NCBI RefSeq assembly: GCF_900327275.1
Contig: NZ_LS398548.1
Span: forward strand, 930,001-994,000
Reading direction: 5' to 3'
Origin: Orientia tsutsugamushi
Lineage (GTDB): Bacteria; Pseudomonadota; Alphaproteobacteria; Rickettsiales; Rickettsiaceae
Length of the DNA: 64,000 nucleotides
Part shown: in pieces, positions 8,851 to 20,650 of the stretch
How the letters are laid out: each line of letters starts with the position of its first letter
Numbering within the stretch: position 1 is the first letter of the stretch
Position numbers and translations under genes: made by a program
Notes under the pieces: generated by a model
Seen by the model: the letters and a program-made list of their open reading frames with translations, nothing else
Database searches by the model: none
What the model was told of the DNA's origin: nothing

Positions 8851-9176
8851 GTGTTTGAATCTGTATTAATTTTTGTAGATTCAGACTGACTATTACAATT
8901 ATACCAGGTTTTAAGCAATATATGAGCAGCTGTTGGCCCTAAAATATATATTAAAGTGATTAAAATTAAGATTTTAAAAATACTAATGCTTTGATAATTA
9001 ATGATAGTTAAGCCAATTAATGACATCGGTATTCCACAACTATCAGATACTCCTGCAGCATGTACTTTAGCATAAAAATCATGAAATCTGCTTAGTCCAA
9101 CTACACTTGAGATAATGAAGAATAACCCGCAGAATAAAAAAAAGAATCCACAACTGTTAATCAAAATATGAAGCAT
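8847..9176 (-). CDS. mnhG: Na+/H+ antiporter subunit G
   Basis: The 109-residue, three-helix protein matches the MnhG/PhaG/MbhC family: G-L-S-R-F-H-D-F-Y-A-K-V-H-A-A-G-V-S-D and later L-G-P-T-A-A-H-I-L. It is the first gene of the operon. No mnhE or mnhF homologue lies in this cluster, so the operon order is G-(D4040/E)-B-C-D-D. Confidence 0.88.
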   Translation of the reverse strand: MLHILINSCGFFFLFCGLFFIISSVVGLSRFHDFYAKVHAAGVSDSCGIPMSLIGLTIINYQSISIFKILILITLIYILGPTAAHILLKTWYNCNSQSESTKINTDSNT

Positions 9177-9304
9177 ATGTAACTGGAATAAATATTATTT
9201 ATCTAAATAATATTGTACTATTAAATGCTGATTATAATCAAGTATTAATAGCAGCTGCAGTTTTGTAATCAAATATGAAAAAGCAAGCTAAGTTAAAGCT
9301 TAAG

Positions 9305-9379
9305 TGGTGACCCCTACGGGAATCGAACCCGTGTTTCCACCGTGAAAGGGTGATGTCCTAACCGCTAGACGAAGGGGCC
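9305..9379 (-). tRNA. tRNA-Glu (TTC)
   Basis: On the minus strand the acceptor GGCCCCT pairs with AGGGGTC, the anticodon stem TCACC/GGTGG closes loop CTTTCAC (anticodon TTC), and the T arm is ACGGG-TTCGATT-CCCGT. CCA is encoded at 9307-9305. Confidence 0.95.
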
Positions 9380-9456
9380 TGATAAATAGCCAATATAGAG
9401 TATTTATACATTAAATTTTGTATTATGCAAGAGCTAAGTATAGGCTAACATATTCC

Positions 9457-9606
9457 GAGTTTGATATAAGGAGTAATTGAAAGTTAGTAGAAAGTAAAGA
9501 TTATAGACTTTTTAAGCTTATGTATAGTGTTAAACATTATTTTTTCTGTTTTCCATTGCTAAAAGCCTTCTATTAACTAAAAAATCTTTGCTATAGACAT
9601 CATAAT
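9457..9606. repeat. Dispersed ~150-bp repeat, copy A
   Basis: The stretch from GAGTTTGATATAAG to GCTATAGACATCATAA closely matches 15999-16150, with small indels. It shares AAAGATTATAG, GTGTTAAACATTATTTTTT and TTAACTAAAAAAT. It has no coding capacity and lies between tRNA-Glu and the HAD hydrolase. It is the main content of the gap from 9380 to 9727. Confidence 0.75.
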
Positions 9607-9727
9607 CGTTTTTCTTGTTTTTTAATATTACTTCTTTATTCTTATCTTTTTTATATTTTTTAGCGTTCAACTATTGTTGAAATACTTACTTATTCTGCTC
9701 TCTGTCATTTCCATTATCTGAAACTGG

Positions 9728-10588
9728 TTAAATAATGTTAATTATGTATTTGGGATAAATATTTTTTAGTTTAAATGCATTTTTAAGTATATTAATTTGA
9801 TCATGAACATTTGAAGCTTTAACTATTCTAAAAGCATTTCCTGTTAATACTAGAGCTGAATCTATGCCTATGTTATTTGCTCCAAGAATATCTGTTTCTA
9901 AAGTATCACCTATCATTAGTATTTTTTCTTTTTTGACATTTAGTGCTAAGGTATTTAATACAGCTTGAAAAATTTCTGAATGTGGTTTGCCGCTATATAC
10001 TACTTTTCCTCCCATAGATTTATAAATAGCACTAAAATATCCAGCGCAATATCTATTTTTGTTTTCAAATGGATTTATAACATCTGGATTTGCACAAAGA
10101 CATACTGCCTTGTTAGCTATTGCGGTTTGAAATATAGAATTATATTGATCTAACTTTTCTTCATAATCCTCAAATGCTGTTAAAAGTAATATATTAGCAT
10201 CATGAATTTTTTCAGTAGTTTTAATGGGTAGATCTTCTAATACAGTTTTTTTAAAGTCCGGTCCTAAATGAAAGACAATAGGATTATCAATGTTAAGATT
10301 TTTACTTGAATTCTTTAATATTTCTCTAGCTATTTCACCAGAAGTATAAACATTTTGTGGAGTGGCGTTGATTCCATAAATATTAAGTCTATTACTAGAA
10401 TGCTGAACTGGCTGAGGAGTATTAGATACAAAACATATTTTTGTACTTTTTGATAGATTATTAACCACTTCTATTGTTTTAGTATACGGAATGTTATTTT
10501 CTAGCAATACTCCGTATATATCAAATAATATGACTTCATAATTTTTGACTATATCAGATAAATTAATTGGAGTTTTATATTCATACAT
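9728..10588 (-). CDS. HAD-superfamily class IIA hydrolase
   Basis: A 286-residue NagD-like HAD phosphatase. Motif I is F-D-I-Y-G-V-L-L, close to the D-V-W-G-V-L form of the HAD-IIA hyp4 group. Motif II lies in K-I-C-F-V-S-N-T-P. The cap region is in the middle, and the acidic motif is I-G-D-T-L-E-T-D-I-L-G-A. It should hydrolyse a small phosphorylated metabolite; the substrate cannot be told from sequence. It is divergent from gyrB, with the two starts 117 bp apart. Confidence 0.85.
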   Translation of the reverse strand: MYEYKTPINLSDIVKNYEVILFDIYGVLLENNIPYTKTIEVVNNLSKSTKICFVSNTPQPVQHSSNRLNIYGINATPQNVYTSGEIAREILKNSSKNLNIDNPIVFHLGPDFKKTVLEDLPIKTTEKIHDANILLLTAFEDYEEKLDQYNSIFQTAIANKAVCLCANPDVINPFENKNRYCAGYFSAIYKSMGGKVVYSGKPHSEIFQAVLNTLALNVKKEKILMIGDTLETDILGANNIGIDSALVLTGNAFRIVKASNVHDQINILKNAFKLKNIYPKYIINII

Positions 10589-10625
10589 TTTAAAATCTCG
10601 CTGTGTAATATTAATTTAAGTATTT

Positions 10626-10654
10626 TTGACTTCTTAAAGATTATACTATATGTT
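10626..10654 (+). promoter_or_regulatory. Candidate sigma70 promoter for gyrB
   Basis: TTGACT at 10626-10631 is followed, after 17 bases, by TATGTT at 10649-10654, about 50 bp upstream of the gyrB ATG. The -35 is strong and the -10 is only a 4/6 match; other -10 choices (TATACT, CATAAT) have poor spacing. Confidence 0.4.
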
Positions 10655-10677
10655 ATCATAATAGGTTTTTCCACTAA

Positions 10678-13128
<2,451 letters not shown>

Positions 13129-13131
13129 ATA

Positions 13132-13158
13132 ATGCTAGCAAAAATATATTGCTAGCAT
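13132..13158. terminator. Hairpin terminator between convergent genes
   Basis: A 10-bp stem ATGCTAGCAA / TTGCTAGCAT with a 7-nt loop begins 3 bp after the gyrB stop and ends just before the stop of the convergent membrane-protein gene. There is no long T tract, but the position suits a shared terminator. Confidence 0.6.
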
Positions 13159-13164
13159 AGTAAA

Positions 13165-13689
13165 CTATGCCTTACTGGCAATATTTATTTTTCTTAAATG
13201 CTCTATAAAGTATAGTACTGCATATATACAAATAGTTATTACTGATACATACGATAGCTTAAAAACGCAATCTTTAAGACATATTTCTACAACTTTATTA
13301 ATTTGGAATTTGTTTAACAAAGCAATAGAAACAATAATACTATCTATTATAGCTACTATAGCAGAACTAATTAAATTGCTAATTGGAAATGACAACGCAA
13401 ATTTCTTATCAAGAATATTAAATAGATTTGTACTGCAAAATAGTGATATGGTAATTGCAGCAGATGAACCTATAAACAAAATATTGATGTTATACCAATT
13501 TAAGGCAAGACTTCCCAATACACATAGCATTGCAATACTAAGTGTATTAGCTGTATGATATAACTTTGCCATAAGATTAGTAATTAAGACTGATAATATA
13601 AACAAGAAAGAGCACACTATCAGCTTATTTGTTATATTCAATCCTAGAATGCAGCCAAATAATAATACTGGTAAAATCTGTGACAACAT
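13165..13689 (-). CDS. VUT/YhhQ-like membrane protein (possible queuosine-precursor transporter)
   Basis: A 174-residue protein with about five or six hydrophobic helices. The C-terminal half has the layout of the VUT (DUF165/YhhQ) family: N-L-I-S-S-A-I-V-A-I-I-D-S-I-I-V then an aromatic/hydrophobic K-L-S-Y-V helix. The conserved Asp in the helix after the S-S segment is retained. YhhQ members import queuosine precursors across the inner membrane. The N-terminal helices match poorly, so this is a tentative assignment; other small polytopic transporters remain possible. Confidence 0.45.
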   Translation of the reverse strand: MLSQILPVLLFGCILGLNITNKLIVCSFLFILSVLITNLMAKLYHTANTLSIAMLCVLGSLALNWYNINILFIGSSAAITISLFCSTNLFNILDKKFALSFPISNLISSAIVAIIDSIIVSIALLNKFQINKVVEICLKDCVFKLSYVSVITICIYAVLYFIEHLRKINIASKA

Positions 13690-13990
13690 ATTTCTACTCC
13701 TTAAAATTATCCATGAAATCTATAAAACCACTTTACAAAAAGTACTAAATTTGCAGCGCAATGTCAAATTTAGTTTTTCATGTGTATTATTGGTGATATC
13801 TAGTATTAAAAATTTAATTCTTGCAAAGCATACTAATTTGTATATAATATAGCAGAGTTATTTAGATAAAGTTAATTAAACCATTTAATAATATTTAATC
13901 TTAAAATACTTCATTAAGTTTTTCTTTTTAGAATTTTTAGAAGTGCTGATATAAATGTAGAGCAGTTAATTTTAGTATTTAGTATAATGT
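13690..13990. other. Divergent intergenic region
   Basis: About 300 bases between the VUT-like gene and the permease. The only signal I support is the promoter at 13821-13848. No RNA gene or riboswitch was recognised. Confidence 0.5.
13821..13848 (+). promoter_or_regulatory. Candidate sigma70 promoter for amino-acid permease
   Basis: TTGCAA at 13821-13826 and TATAAT at 13843-13848 are separated by 16 bases. They lie 143 bp upstream of the permease start on the plus strand. Confidence 0.45.
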
Positions 13991-15406
13991 ATGAGTATAT
14001 TCAGAAAAAAAAGTTTTGACTTAGCTAAGTCTACGACAAATGCCAACAACTTAAAAAAAAGCTTTACTGCTTTTGATTTAATATTGTTAGGGCTTGGAGC
14101 TATTATTGGTACTGGAGTATTTTCGTTAACTGGTATGGTAGCTGCTAAATATTCTGGACCTGCAGTAACAATATCTTATATTATAGCTGGAGTTGTTTGT
14201 ATATTAGTAGCTTTAGCATATACTGAACTTGCAGTTATGATTCCTGCATCTGGTAGCGTTTATACTTATTCTTATATAGCGCTTGGGGAAGTGTTTGCTT
14301 GGATAATGGCTAGTGTTATAATTTTAGAATTAACATTTGGAGCTGCTACAGTAGCAGCTAGTTGGTCAGCTTATACTCAGGGGATATTAGAGGCAGGTGG
14401 AATAATTATACCAAAAATATATGCAGCCACTCCATTTGAAGGTGGTATTATAAATCTACCTGCAGTATTAATTGTTGCATTTGCTAGCTTTGTTTTATAT
14501 TTAGGAACACGCGATAGCAAAAGGTTAAATATAATTTTAGTTATTGTTAAGCTTTTATCAGTTGGAATTTTTATAATTGTTGCAGCTCCACATTTTCAAG
14601 CAGAAAATTGGAAAAATTTTATGCCTTTTACATTTAATAGCACTTTGGTTGGAGCATCCATTTTATTTTTTGCATTTACTGGATTTAGTGTACTAGCAGC
14701 TGCTGCTGAAGAATGTAAAAATCCTACAAAGGATTTGACAGTAGGTATCATAGGATCTCTAATAATCTCAACAATAGTTTATGTTATTATTGCTGGATTA
14801 TTAACTGGTATGGCTCCATTTGATCAGCTTGATAATGCTCAACCTTTAGCTTATGCTTTAAAGCTTAATGGTAGTACTGTTGGCTCAGCGATTGTTGCAG
14901 TTGGAGCAATTAGTGGCATGACTACAGTTTTAATGCTAAATATTTATGGCCAATCAAGAATATTCTTTGCTATTGCTAGAGATGGATTATTGCCAAAAAT
15001 ATTTCAAAAAGTACATCCTACATATGATAGCCCATACGTTGCTATTTTATTTTTTGCACTAATAGTAGCATTAATTGGAGGATTTTTTCCTTATCAAACA
15101 GTAGCTCAACTATCAAGTATGGGAGCGCTTATTGATTATATGGTAGTATCTGTAATAGTAATGCTGCTTAGAATCAAAATGCCTAATGCTGTTAGAGCAT
15201 TTAAGTGCCCTGCTGTATTTGTTGTTGCTCCAATATCATTAGCATCTTGTATTTATTTGTTGTTTAAGCAAATTCTTGATGAAGATGGTAATTTACTGGA
15301 TACTGGAAGAATAATTATTGCTTGGATGATATTAGTATTGGTATTATATTTTATCTTCTATTATGCAAAACAATCTTGTCAAGCATTAGCTTATAAGAGC
15401 AAGTAA
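13991..15406 (+). CDS. APC-family amino acid permease
   Basis: A 471-residue, roughly 12-helix transporter. The helix 1 signature is G-L-G-A-I-I-G-T-G-V-F-S-L-T-G. Further on are Y-T-E-L-A-V-M-I-P-A-S-G-S-V-Y-T-Y and F-F-A-F-T-G-F-S-V-L-A-A-A-A-E-E. These place it in the APC superfamily, closest in style to the cationic amino-acid transporter/YfnA group. It would import amino acids from host cytosol. Start ATG at 13991; tRNA-Val follows 14 bp after the stop. Confidence 0.88.
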   Translation: MSIFRKKSFDLAKSTTNANNLKKSFTAFDLILLGLGAIIGTGVFSLTGMVAAKYSGPAVTISYIIAGVVCILVALAYTELAVMIPASGSVYTYSYIALGEVFAWIMASVIILELTFGAATVAASWSAYTQGILEAGGIIIPKIYAATPFEGGIINLPAVLIVAFASFVLYLGTRDSKRLNIILVIVKLLSVGIFIIVAAPHFQAENWKNFMPFTFNSTLVGASILFFAFTGFSVLAAAAEECKNPTKDLTVGIIGSLIISTIVYVIIAGLLTGMAPFDQLDNAQPLAYALKLNGSTVGSAIVAVGAISGMTTVLMLNIYGQSRIFFAIARDGLLPKIFQKVHPTYDSPYVAILFFALIVALIGGFFPYQTVAQLSSMGALIDYMVVSVIVMLLRIKMPNAVRAFKCPAVFVVAPISLASCIYLLFKQILDEDGNLLDTGRIIIAWMILVLVLYFIFYYAKQSCQALAYKSK

Positions 15407-15419
15407 TGATATATTAATA

Positions 15420-15496
15420 GGGCGATTAGCTCAGTTGGTTAGAGCATTACGTTGACGTCGTAAGGGTCAGTGGTTCAAATCCTCTATCGCCCACCA
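15420..15496 (+). tRNA. tRNA-Val (GAC)
   Basis: The acceptor GGGCGAT pairs with ATCGCCC, and the anticodon stem TTACG/CGTAA closes loop TTGACGT (anticodon GAC). The T loop is TTCAAAT and CCA is encoded at 15494-15496. I saw no duplicated tRNA 3' end nearby that would mark an integration site. Confidence 0.95.
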
Positions 15497-15998
15497 ACCA
15501 AAAAGCTTTTATTAATCAAGTTCGAGATAAGGTAATAGTAGAGTATAGAATACTACAGATAAAACCAGTGCAAAGAATTTATATGTTTGTATGCTGGAAA
15601 CATTTTGAGTAGTGCAATACTAGTTGCAATCAAAAAACTTTGGTATAGCTATAAAAAAAGTTTTTATCATCCAAAAATGAAGCATATATTAATTAATGTG
15701 TTTATAGCAATAATTAATATAATTACAAAAGATAGGACAGTATTGCTACTTTTTTATTTAGGGTGATTGAAATAAAAGTATTAAAGTATTTTTGATGTTT
15801 ATGTAGAATCTGCATTAATCAAGGAGTTAATGCCTTGACAAACAGTAATATTAGATAATATAAGAGTTTTCTATAAGGCGAAGTGATTTTAAGTCTTTGA
15901 TAGAATCTGCAAGATGTAATTTATTATATCTACAACTTATTTTCAAGATTTCAATGCCATTGAACATTATAGATTTATAGTAAAAGATAAAGTACCCA
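15497..15998. other. Intergenic stretch, nothing recognised
   Basis: About 500 AT-rich bases after tRNA-Val with no open frame of note, no RNA gene and no clear repeat other than short AT-rich similarities. Confidence 0.5.
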
Positions 15999-16150
15999 GA
16001 GTTTGATATAAGTAGAGTAATGGAAAGTAGTAAAAGTAAAGATTATAGCTTTTTACTCTTATGTATAATAGTGTTAAACATTATTTTTTATATTCTTCCT
16101 TACTAAAAATCCTTCCATTAACTAAAAAATATTTGCTATAGACATTATAA
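15999..16150. repeat. Dispersed ~150-bp repeat, copy B
   Basis: The second copy of the repeat at 9457-9606. It begins GAGTTTGATATAAG and ends GCTATAGACATTATAA, exactly where the IS982 terminus begins, so the IS982 insertion abuts or cuts the repeat. Confidence 0.75.
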
Positions 16151-16528
16151 ACGCCAGATTAGGATAAGTGAAAATATGAAATGTAGAGAATAAGAGGTAT
16201 ACAAAGAGAGAATGTTGAGTTATAAAAAAAGTTTAAATAAACAAGGACTAACCCAACATGAAAAAATGTATTATAACAGTATACTATTTAATAGACAATT
16301 TTTGCAAGATATACCAAGAGTGTGAGAGAAAGAGATTAATACCAAGTAGTAATCAAAGGAACAGAGATGGGAAGTTGTCCTTAGCTGAGTTATTAACAAT
16401 AGCGATATATTTTTATGTATCTCAATGCAAAGATTGTAAAAATTATTATCTATATTACTTGAGTTATAAGTACAAAGGATACTTTTGCTTACCAAGCTAT
16501 AGTAGAATAATACAACTGTGGCCTAGAA
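16149..16528 (+). pseudogene. IS982 element truncated by IS5-family element
   Basis: The left terminus AAACGCCAGATTAGGATAAG starts at about 16149. From the ATG at 16258 the frame follows the IS982 transposase at 2445-3236 closely for about 90 residues, up to I-Q-L-W-P-R. It then changes to unrelated sequence at 16529, where the IS5-family end begins. All three catalytic acids of the DDE set are lost. The missing remainder does not resume after 17375, so a deletion or rearrangement accompanied the insertion. Confidence 0.85.
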
Positions 16529-17375
16529 TAGACCTCTTTCGAAACTGGTTAAGGTAGTTCAAAATTATAAATGCCAGAGATCAAATTAAAACTAAGACCG
16601 AATCTTTTACTTCTATTTCGATATTTATCAGCAATAATTTTGAACCGTTTTAGCATAGCAATAACGTTTTCATTCACAACACTTTCTTCTGCTAACCTAC
16701 GATTATTCTTTTTATCATTTTTAGTTAAAGTATTTTTCTTGCTTTTTTTCTTTGGTAATTCAGAATTATTGTGAATTTTTTGTATACCTTGATATCCTGT
16801 ATCAGTAATCGCTTTAACTTTAGGATGAATAAGAATTTTGGATTCCTTAAATAATCTAAAGTTATGTTTTTTGCCGTTAGAAAAATCTGTACATATTACT
16901 TGGTAGGTTTTCTTGTCTACCACTATTTGAGTTTTTAGTGTATGCCTTTTCTTCTTTCATAAATAATAGAATTTTTGTTTTTTTTATATCTTTCTATAGA
17001 AGTCTCAGTAGCATCAATCAAGACTACTTCATAATTCATATCACTCTTCATTATATCTTTACGGCCTGGAAGAGCAAAATTTGGGTGTTTAACTATGGTG
17101 TCTTCTACCCATTTTACAGCTTTATATGCTCAACTTTCACTAATCCCATAGTTCTGACATATATGGAAATAAGTACGGTATTCTCTAAGGTATTCTAAGA
17201 CCATCAGCTTTCCTTAAAATATCTACCATCTTTGAAAATGTTCCCTTCCTTACTCCTGTTAATCGACGAAATTTTTCATCCTTTAACTCTTTAATCTGAT
17301 CACATTTCATTATCACCTCAAATCAGATCTTTATAACACTATTCTACATCATTCTCTAGTTTCGAAAGAGGTCTA
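16529..17375 (-). mobile_element. IS5-family element with degenerate transposase
   Basis: The terminal inverted repeats are TAGACCTCTTTCGAAACT at 16529 and its reverse complement ending at 17375, 847 bp in all. On the minus strand the N-terminal frame begins near 17310 (M-K-C-D-Q-I-K-E-L). It loses a segment and hits a stop near 17195. Later sequence includes D-A-T-E-T-S-I-E-R-Y and the 124-residue C-terminal frame at 16549-16923 (T-D-F-S-N-G-K-K-H, then I-T-D-T-G-Y-Q-G). These are DDE_Tnp_4-type signatures. Several frame breaks make it a pseudo-element. Confidence 0.8.
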
Positions 17376-17415
17376 TTGAGTTTCATCACTACTATTGCTA
17401 AGTTAGCAATCCTTA

Positions 17416-17519
17416 TATAGTCATTTACAATGAAGTTTGCGTATAAAATATCCTGTTGGTAAATCTTATGATGCTATTGTCGCTTTTTTCTATACTCAAA
17501 CTTCATTGTAAATGACTAT
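17416..17519. repeat. 104-bp inverted-repeat element
   Basis: The arms TATAGTCATTTACAATGAAG (17416) and its reverse complement (to 17519) continue through GTTTG and enclose about 44 bases. The arms match for nearly 30 bp with one or two mismatches. It may be a MITE or a transcribed hairpin; no other copy was seen in this window. Confidence 0.7.
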
Positions 17520-17890
17520 ACTATCTCCAAAGCCTTATGTTTCACCACTTGTACTTTGAATACTTACTTAATTAAGTGAGAGTTATAATGACTTCTCAAG
17601 TTGTGTCATTAATCTTTACAAACTCGCTGAAGCCTGCGTTCCCTGTGGTTGAAGACTTTTGGATTTTCACTAGTTTAACCTCCAATCTTCTTTTGCCTAC
17701 TATGTAGTAGAATATATCGGCTTCCACTACATCTTACCTTCAGGGCTATCACGTTCACCATTTGGTTTCGGCTCGAATGTTTCACTGTCTACGCTTTACT
17801 ACTGTTGCTACCTTCAGCAGCACAAAACTCGCTATATAGTGGAAGTAGCTTCTCCTTCCATAACTGGATTTTCACCAGTAAGATTAATTC
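17520..17890 (-). ncRNA. Group II intron 5' region (domain I-like), remnant
   Basis: The minus strand carries phrases typical of group II intron domain I: TGGTGAAAATCCAGTTATGG near the 5' side, AAATGGTGAACGTGATAGCC, CTGAAGGTAAGATGTAGTGG and AACTAGTGAAAATCC. It ends at the 104-bp inverted repeat without reaching an RT gene. It is likely the 5' part of an intron of the kind whose 3' part survives at 1577-3720. The call rests on recalled consensus phrases, not an alignment. Confidence 0.6.
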
Positions 17891-18323
17891 ACCTTATCTT
17901 GATGCACACACCATCTAATGCAATCATGTGGATCATCAAATAGCTTAGACTGGAAAAGGTATAGTAGAAGAAAGTTATATCAGAAGATGAGACTGTATAA
18001 TAATTACCAAATTCGATATTATAGACCTTTAACAGCAGATAAGCTATAGGCAATGATATAAAGTTATCAGGAAAGTGCAGATAATTGCTGAAAATCCATA
18101 CATTACGTTTGATAAGGCCTGTGATAGAAACTAGAGTTGAAAAAATCACCTCACAATCATCACTTGAAGCACATCTTAGTGGATGAAAGACATGGTAACA
18201 TCTCTTCTATTACTGAACATATTTTGTCAATAGAGCATAGTAGCAGGACAATTTTTATTGCTTATTTTGTATAAATCCTATAGAAACAAAGTTAACTGAA
18301 TCATAAAAATTAAAATTTAAGTA
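17891..18323. other. Intergenic stretch upstream of yidC, unassigned
   Basis: The plus strand has broken frames that may be an old transposase, but stops interrupt each one and I cannot assign a family. The minus frame at 17889-18149 (86 codons, hydrophobic) has no recognisable domain. The yidC promoter should lie here, but no convincing -35/-10 pair was seen. Confidence 0.35.
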
Positions 18324-20027
18324 ATGGATAGTGATAATAGGCTAAATCTTATTTTAGCAATAACTTTGTCATTGGCAATTATTTTAGGGTGGCACTTCTT
18401 TTATGAAAAACCACGCTTAATAAAAATGTCTAATGCCCAGAAAGAAAAAATAGAGTATAACAAGCGTTCTAATACTAATCAACATTTACTACATGAATCT
18501 GCATTAAAAATTAAAGATAAAGTAGATATAATTGACTATAGTACCAGAGTAAAAATTATGACGAATAAGCTGCACGGCTCAATTTCATTAAAAGGATTAA
18601 GATTTGATGACTTGATACTTGTAGGTTATAAACAAGATGTTCTAGAAAATAGTCCTGATGTTGAACTATTATCTCCTTCAGAAACAGCAACAGCTTACTT
18701 TGCTGAAGTTGGCTGGTACTGTGCTAAAAATGCAGATTCTGATTTTCCAAATAGCGATACATTATGGCAAACTGACAAATCTATACTACAAGCTAATGAT
18801 ACAACAACTTTTACCTGGACTAATAAGCATAATGTACAGTTTATAGTTAGTGTATCAATAGATGACAATTATATGTTTACAATTAACCAATCGATTGTTA
18901 ATAACAGCAAGCAACAACTTGCTGTTCAATTTCATGGTCTAATACATCGCAATTTAGCAGAAAATGAAAATTCTGCTAATATTTTTCAAGGGCCTATAGC
19001 ATCTATTGATAGTTACTTAAATGAGGTAACTTACAATAAATTAAAGGAAAAAAAACATATTGATTATAATCTCAATGTTGTTCATTGGCTAGGTATAAGT
19101 GATAAATATTGGCTAACATCTTTTATTCCTGACGTTAAATATCGTTATTCGACAAGTTTTATGTATGGTAAAGCTGGATTTGAAAAATACCAAGTTAGTT
19201 TCTTATCTCCTAAAGAAGTAGTAAATTCCGATGGCGGAAGTTTATCGGTTGTACATCATTTATTTCTTGGAGCTAAGGAAGTAAAATTACTAGACTATTA
19301 TGCTGAAAAATACAATATTAAGCTATTTGACAGAGCAATTGATTTTGGTTGGTTCTATATTCTTACTAAGCCTCTTTTTTATACTTTGAGTTTTTTCTAT
19401 AAATACTGTGGTAATTTTGGTGTAAGTATTTTAATTGTAACTATATTAATAAAAATAATGATGTTTAGTTTTTCTAATCGATCTTATTCTTCAATGAAAA
19501 AGATGCGCGACTTACAGCCTAGAATTCAACGTCTTCAAGAACTATATGGAGATGATAAAATTAAACTTCACCAAGAAATAATGGCTCTATATAAGAAAGA
19601 AAAAGTAAGTCTTGCTGGAAGCTTTCTGCAGTCATTAATTCAACTTCCTATTTTCTTTTCGCTATATAAGGTTTTACATGTAACTATAGAAATGAGGCAT
19701 GCCCCTTTCTTTATTTGGATCAAAGATCTGTCAGCTCTTGATCCAACTTGTATATTTAACTTATTTGGGTTACTACCTTTCCATGTGCCATGGTTTTTAA
19801 ATATTGGCGCTTGGCCAATTTTAACATCTGCAACAATGATGCTACAGCAAAAAATAAATCCAGCTCCTGCTGCTGATCCTGCTCAAGCTCAAGTATTAAA
19901 GTTTATGCCATTAATTCTTTTAATAGTGTTTAATAATTTTCCAGCTGGGTTGCTAATTTATTGGACATGGAATAATATATTATCCATTGTACAACAATTT
20001 ATTATTAATAAGATTAATAATAAATGA
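18324..20027 (+). CDS. yidC: Membrane protein insertase YidC
   Basis: The 567-residue protein has the Gram-negative YidC layout. There is an N-terminal signal-anchor (L-N-L-I-L-A-I-T-L-S-L-A-I-I-L-G-W), a large periplasmic beta domain (about 60-340), then the conserved insertase core with F-G-V-S-I-L-I-V-T-I-L-I-K, Q-L-P-I-F-F-S-L-Y-K-V-L and F-N-N-F-P-A-G-L-L-I-Y-W. It inserts inner-membrane proteins with or without SecYEG. The stop overlaps the start of engB by 4 bp. Confidence 0.96.
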   Translation: MDSDNRLNLILAITLSLAIILGWHFFYEKPRLIKMSNAQKEKIEYNKRSNTNQHLLHESALKIKDKVDIIDYSTRVKIMTNKLHGSISLKGLRFDDLILVGYKQDVLENSPDVELLSPSETATAYFAEVGWYCAKNADSDFPNSDTLWQTDKSILQANDTTTFTWTNKHNVQFIVSVSIDDNYMFTINQSIVNNSKQQLAVQFHGLIHRNLAENENSANIFQGPIASIDSYLNEVTYNKLKEKKHIDYNLNVVHWLGISDKYWLTSFIPDVKYRYSTSFMYGKAGFEKYQVSFLSPKEVVNSDGGSLSVVHHLFLGAKEVKLLDYYAEKYNIKLFDRAIDFGWFYILTKPLFYTLSFFYKYCGNFGVSILIVTILIKIMMFSFSNRSYSSMKKMRDLQPRIQRLQELYGDDKIKLHQEIMALYKKEKVSLAGSFLQSLIQLPIFFSLYKVLHVTIEMRHAPFFIWIKDLSALDPTCIFNLFGLLPFHVPWFLNIGAWPILTSATMMLQQKINPAPAADPAQAQVLKFMPLILLIVFNNFPAGLLIYWTWNNILSIVQQFIINKINNK

Positions 20028-20650
20028 AAGAAGTTATAGGTAAGAACTCAACAAATAAGTTAAAGCTTTTTAGTCTTGATGCTAAGTTTTTGCTTGGAGC
20101 AAGCCATAAAAATCAGTTCCCAGCTACAAATTTACCAGAGTTTGTATTTGTTGGTAAGTCAAATGTAGGCAAGTCTTCCTTAATTAATTTATTATGTAAT
20201 AAGCATAATCTTGCTAGGGTTTCTAAAACTCCTGGCAGAACTAGAGAAATAAACTTTTTTCTAATAGCAAACAAATTAATTCTAGTAGATTTGCCAGGTT
20301 ACGGCTATTCTAAAACTGCAGTAGTCACATGTAAGAATTGGGAAAAATTAATTTTAAGCTACTTAGAGGATAGAAAAAATCTGAGATTAATATATGTATT
20401 AATTGATGCTAGACGAGGTATAAAGGATAATGATCTTGCTGTAATAAATTTAGTACATCACTTTAATTATACCATGAAAATTGTTTTCACTAAGGAAGAT
20501 AAGATTTCAGATTCAGAAAAAAATAGTTTAATAACTACAAGCAAAAATTTGCTTGATTATAATGATAAAATAATATTTACAAGTATTAGGAATAAGAATG
20601 GTGCGCAGGAAATTCAGTATAATATACTCAAATACTCAAAAAGAACTTAA
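20024..20650 (+). CDS. engB: Ribosome biogenesis GTPase EngB/YsxC
   Basis: The 208-residue GTPase shows G1 G-K-S-N-V-G-K-S-S, G2 T-P-G-R-T, G3 D-L-P-G-Y-G-Y and G4 T-K-E-D-K. It acts in large ribosomal subunit assembly. It is translationally coupled to yidC (ATGA overlap), and its 3' end overlaps the following gene by 53 bp. Confidence 0.94.
   Translation: MKEVIGKNSTNKLKLFSLDAKFLLGASHKNQFPATNLPEFVFVGKSNVGKSSLINLLCNKHNLARVSKTPGRTREINFFLIANKLILVDLPGYGYSKTAVVTCKNWEKLILSYLEDRKNLRLIYVLIDARRGIKDNDLAVINLVHHFNYTMKIVFTKEDKISDSEKNSLITTSKNLLDYNDKIIFTSIRNKNGAQEIQYNILKYSKRT

Noticed and set aside
15420-15496. tRNA-Val as the RAGE attachment site
   Set aside because: RAGEs can use tRNA genes, but the integrase is 7.5 kb away and no repeated tRNA end was found in the window.
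17889-18149. 86-codon hydrophobic minus-strand frame
   Set aside because: No start signal or family; hydrophobic frames arise easily in AT-rich DNA, and the plus strand shows traces of broken coding sequence.
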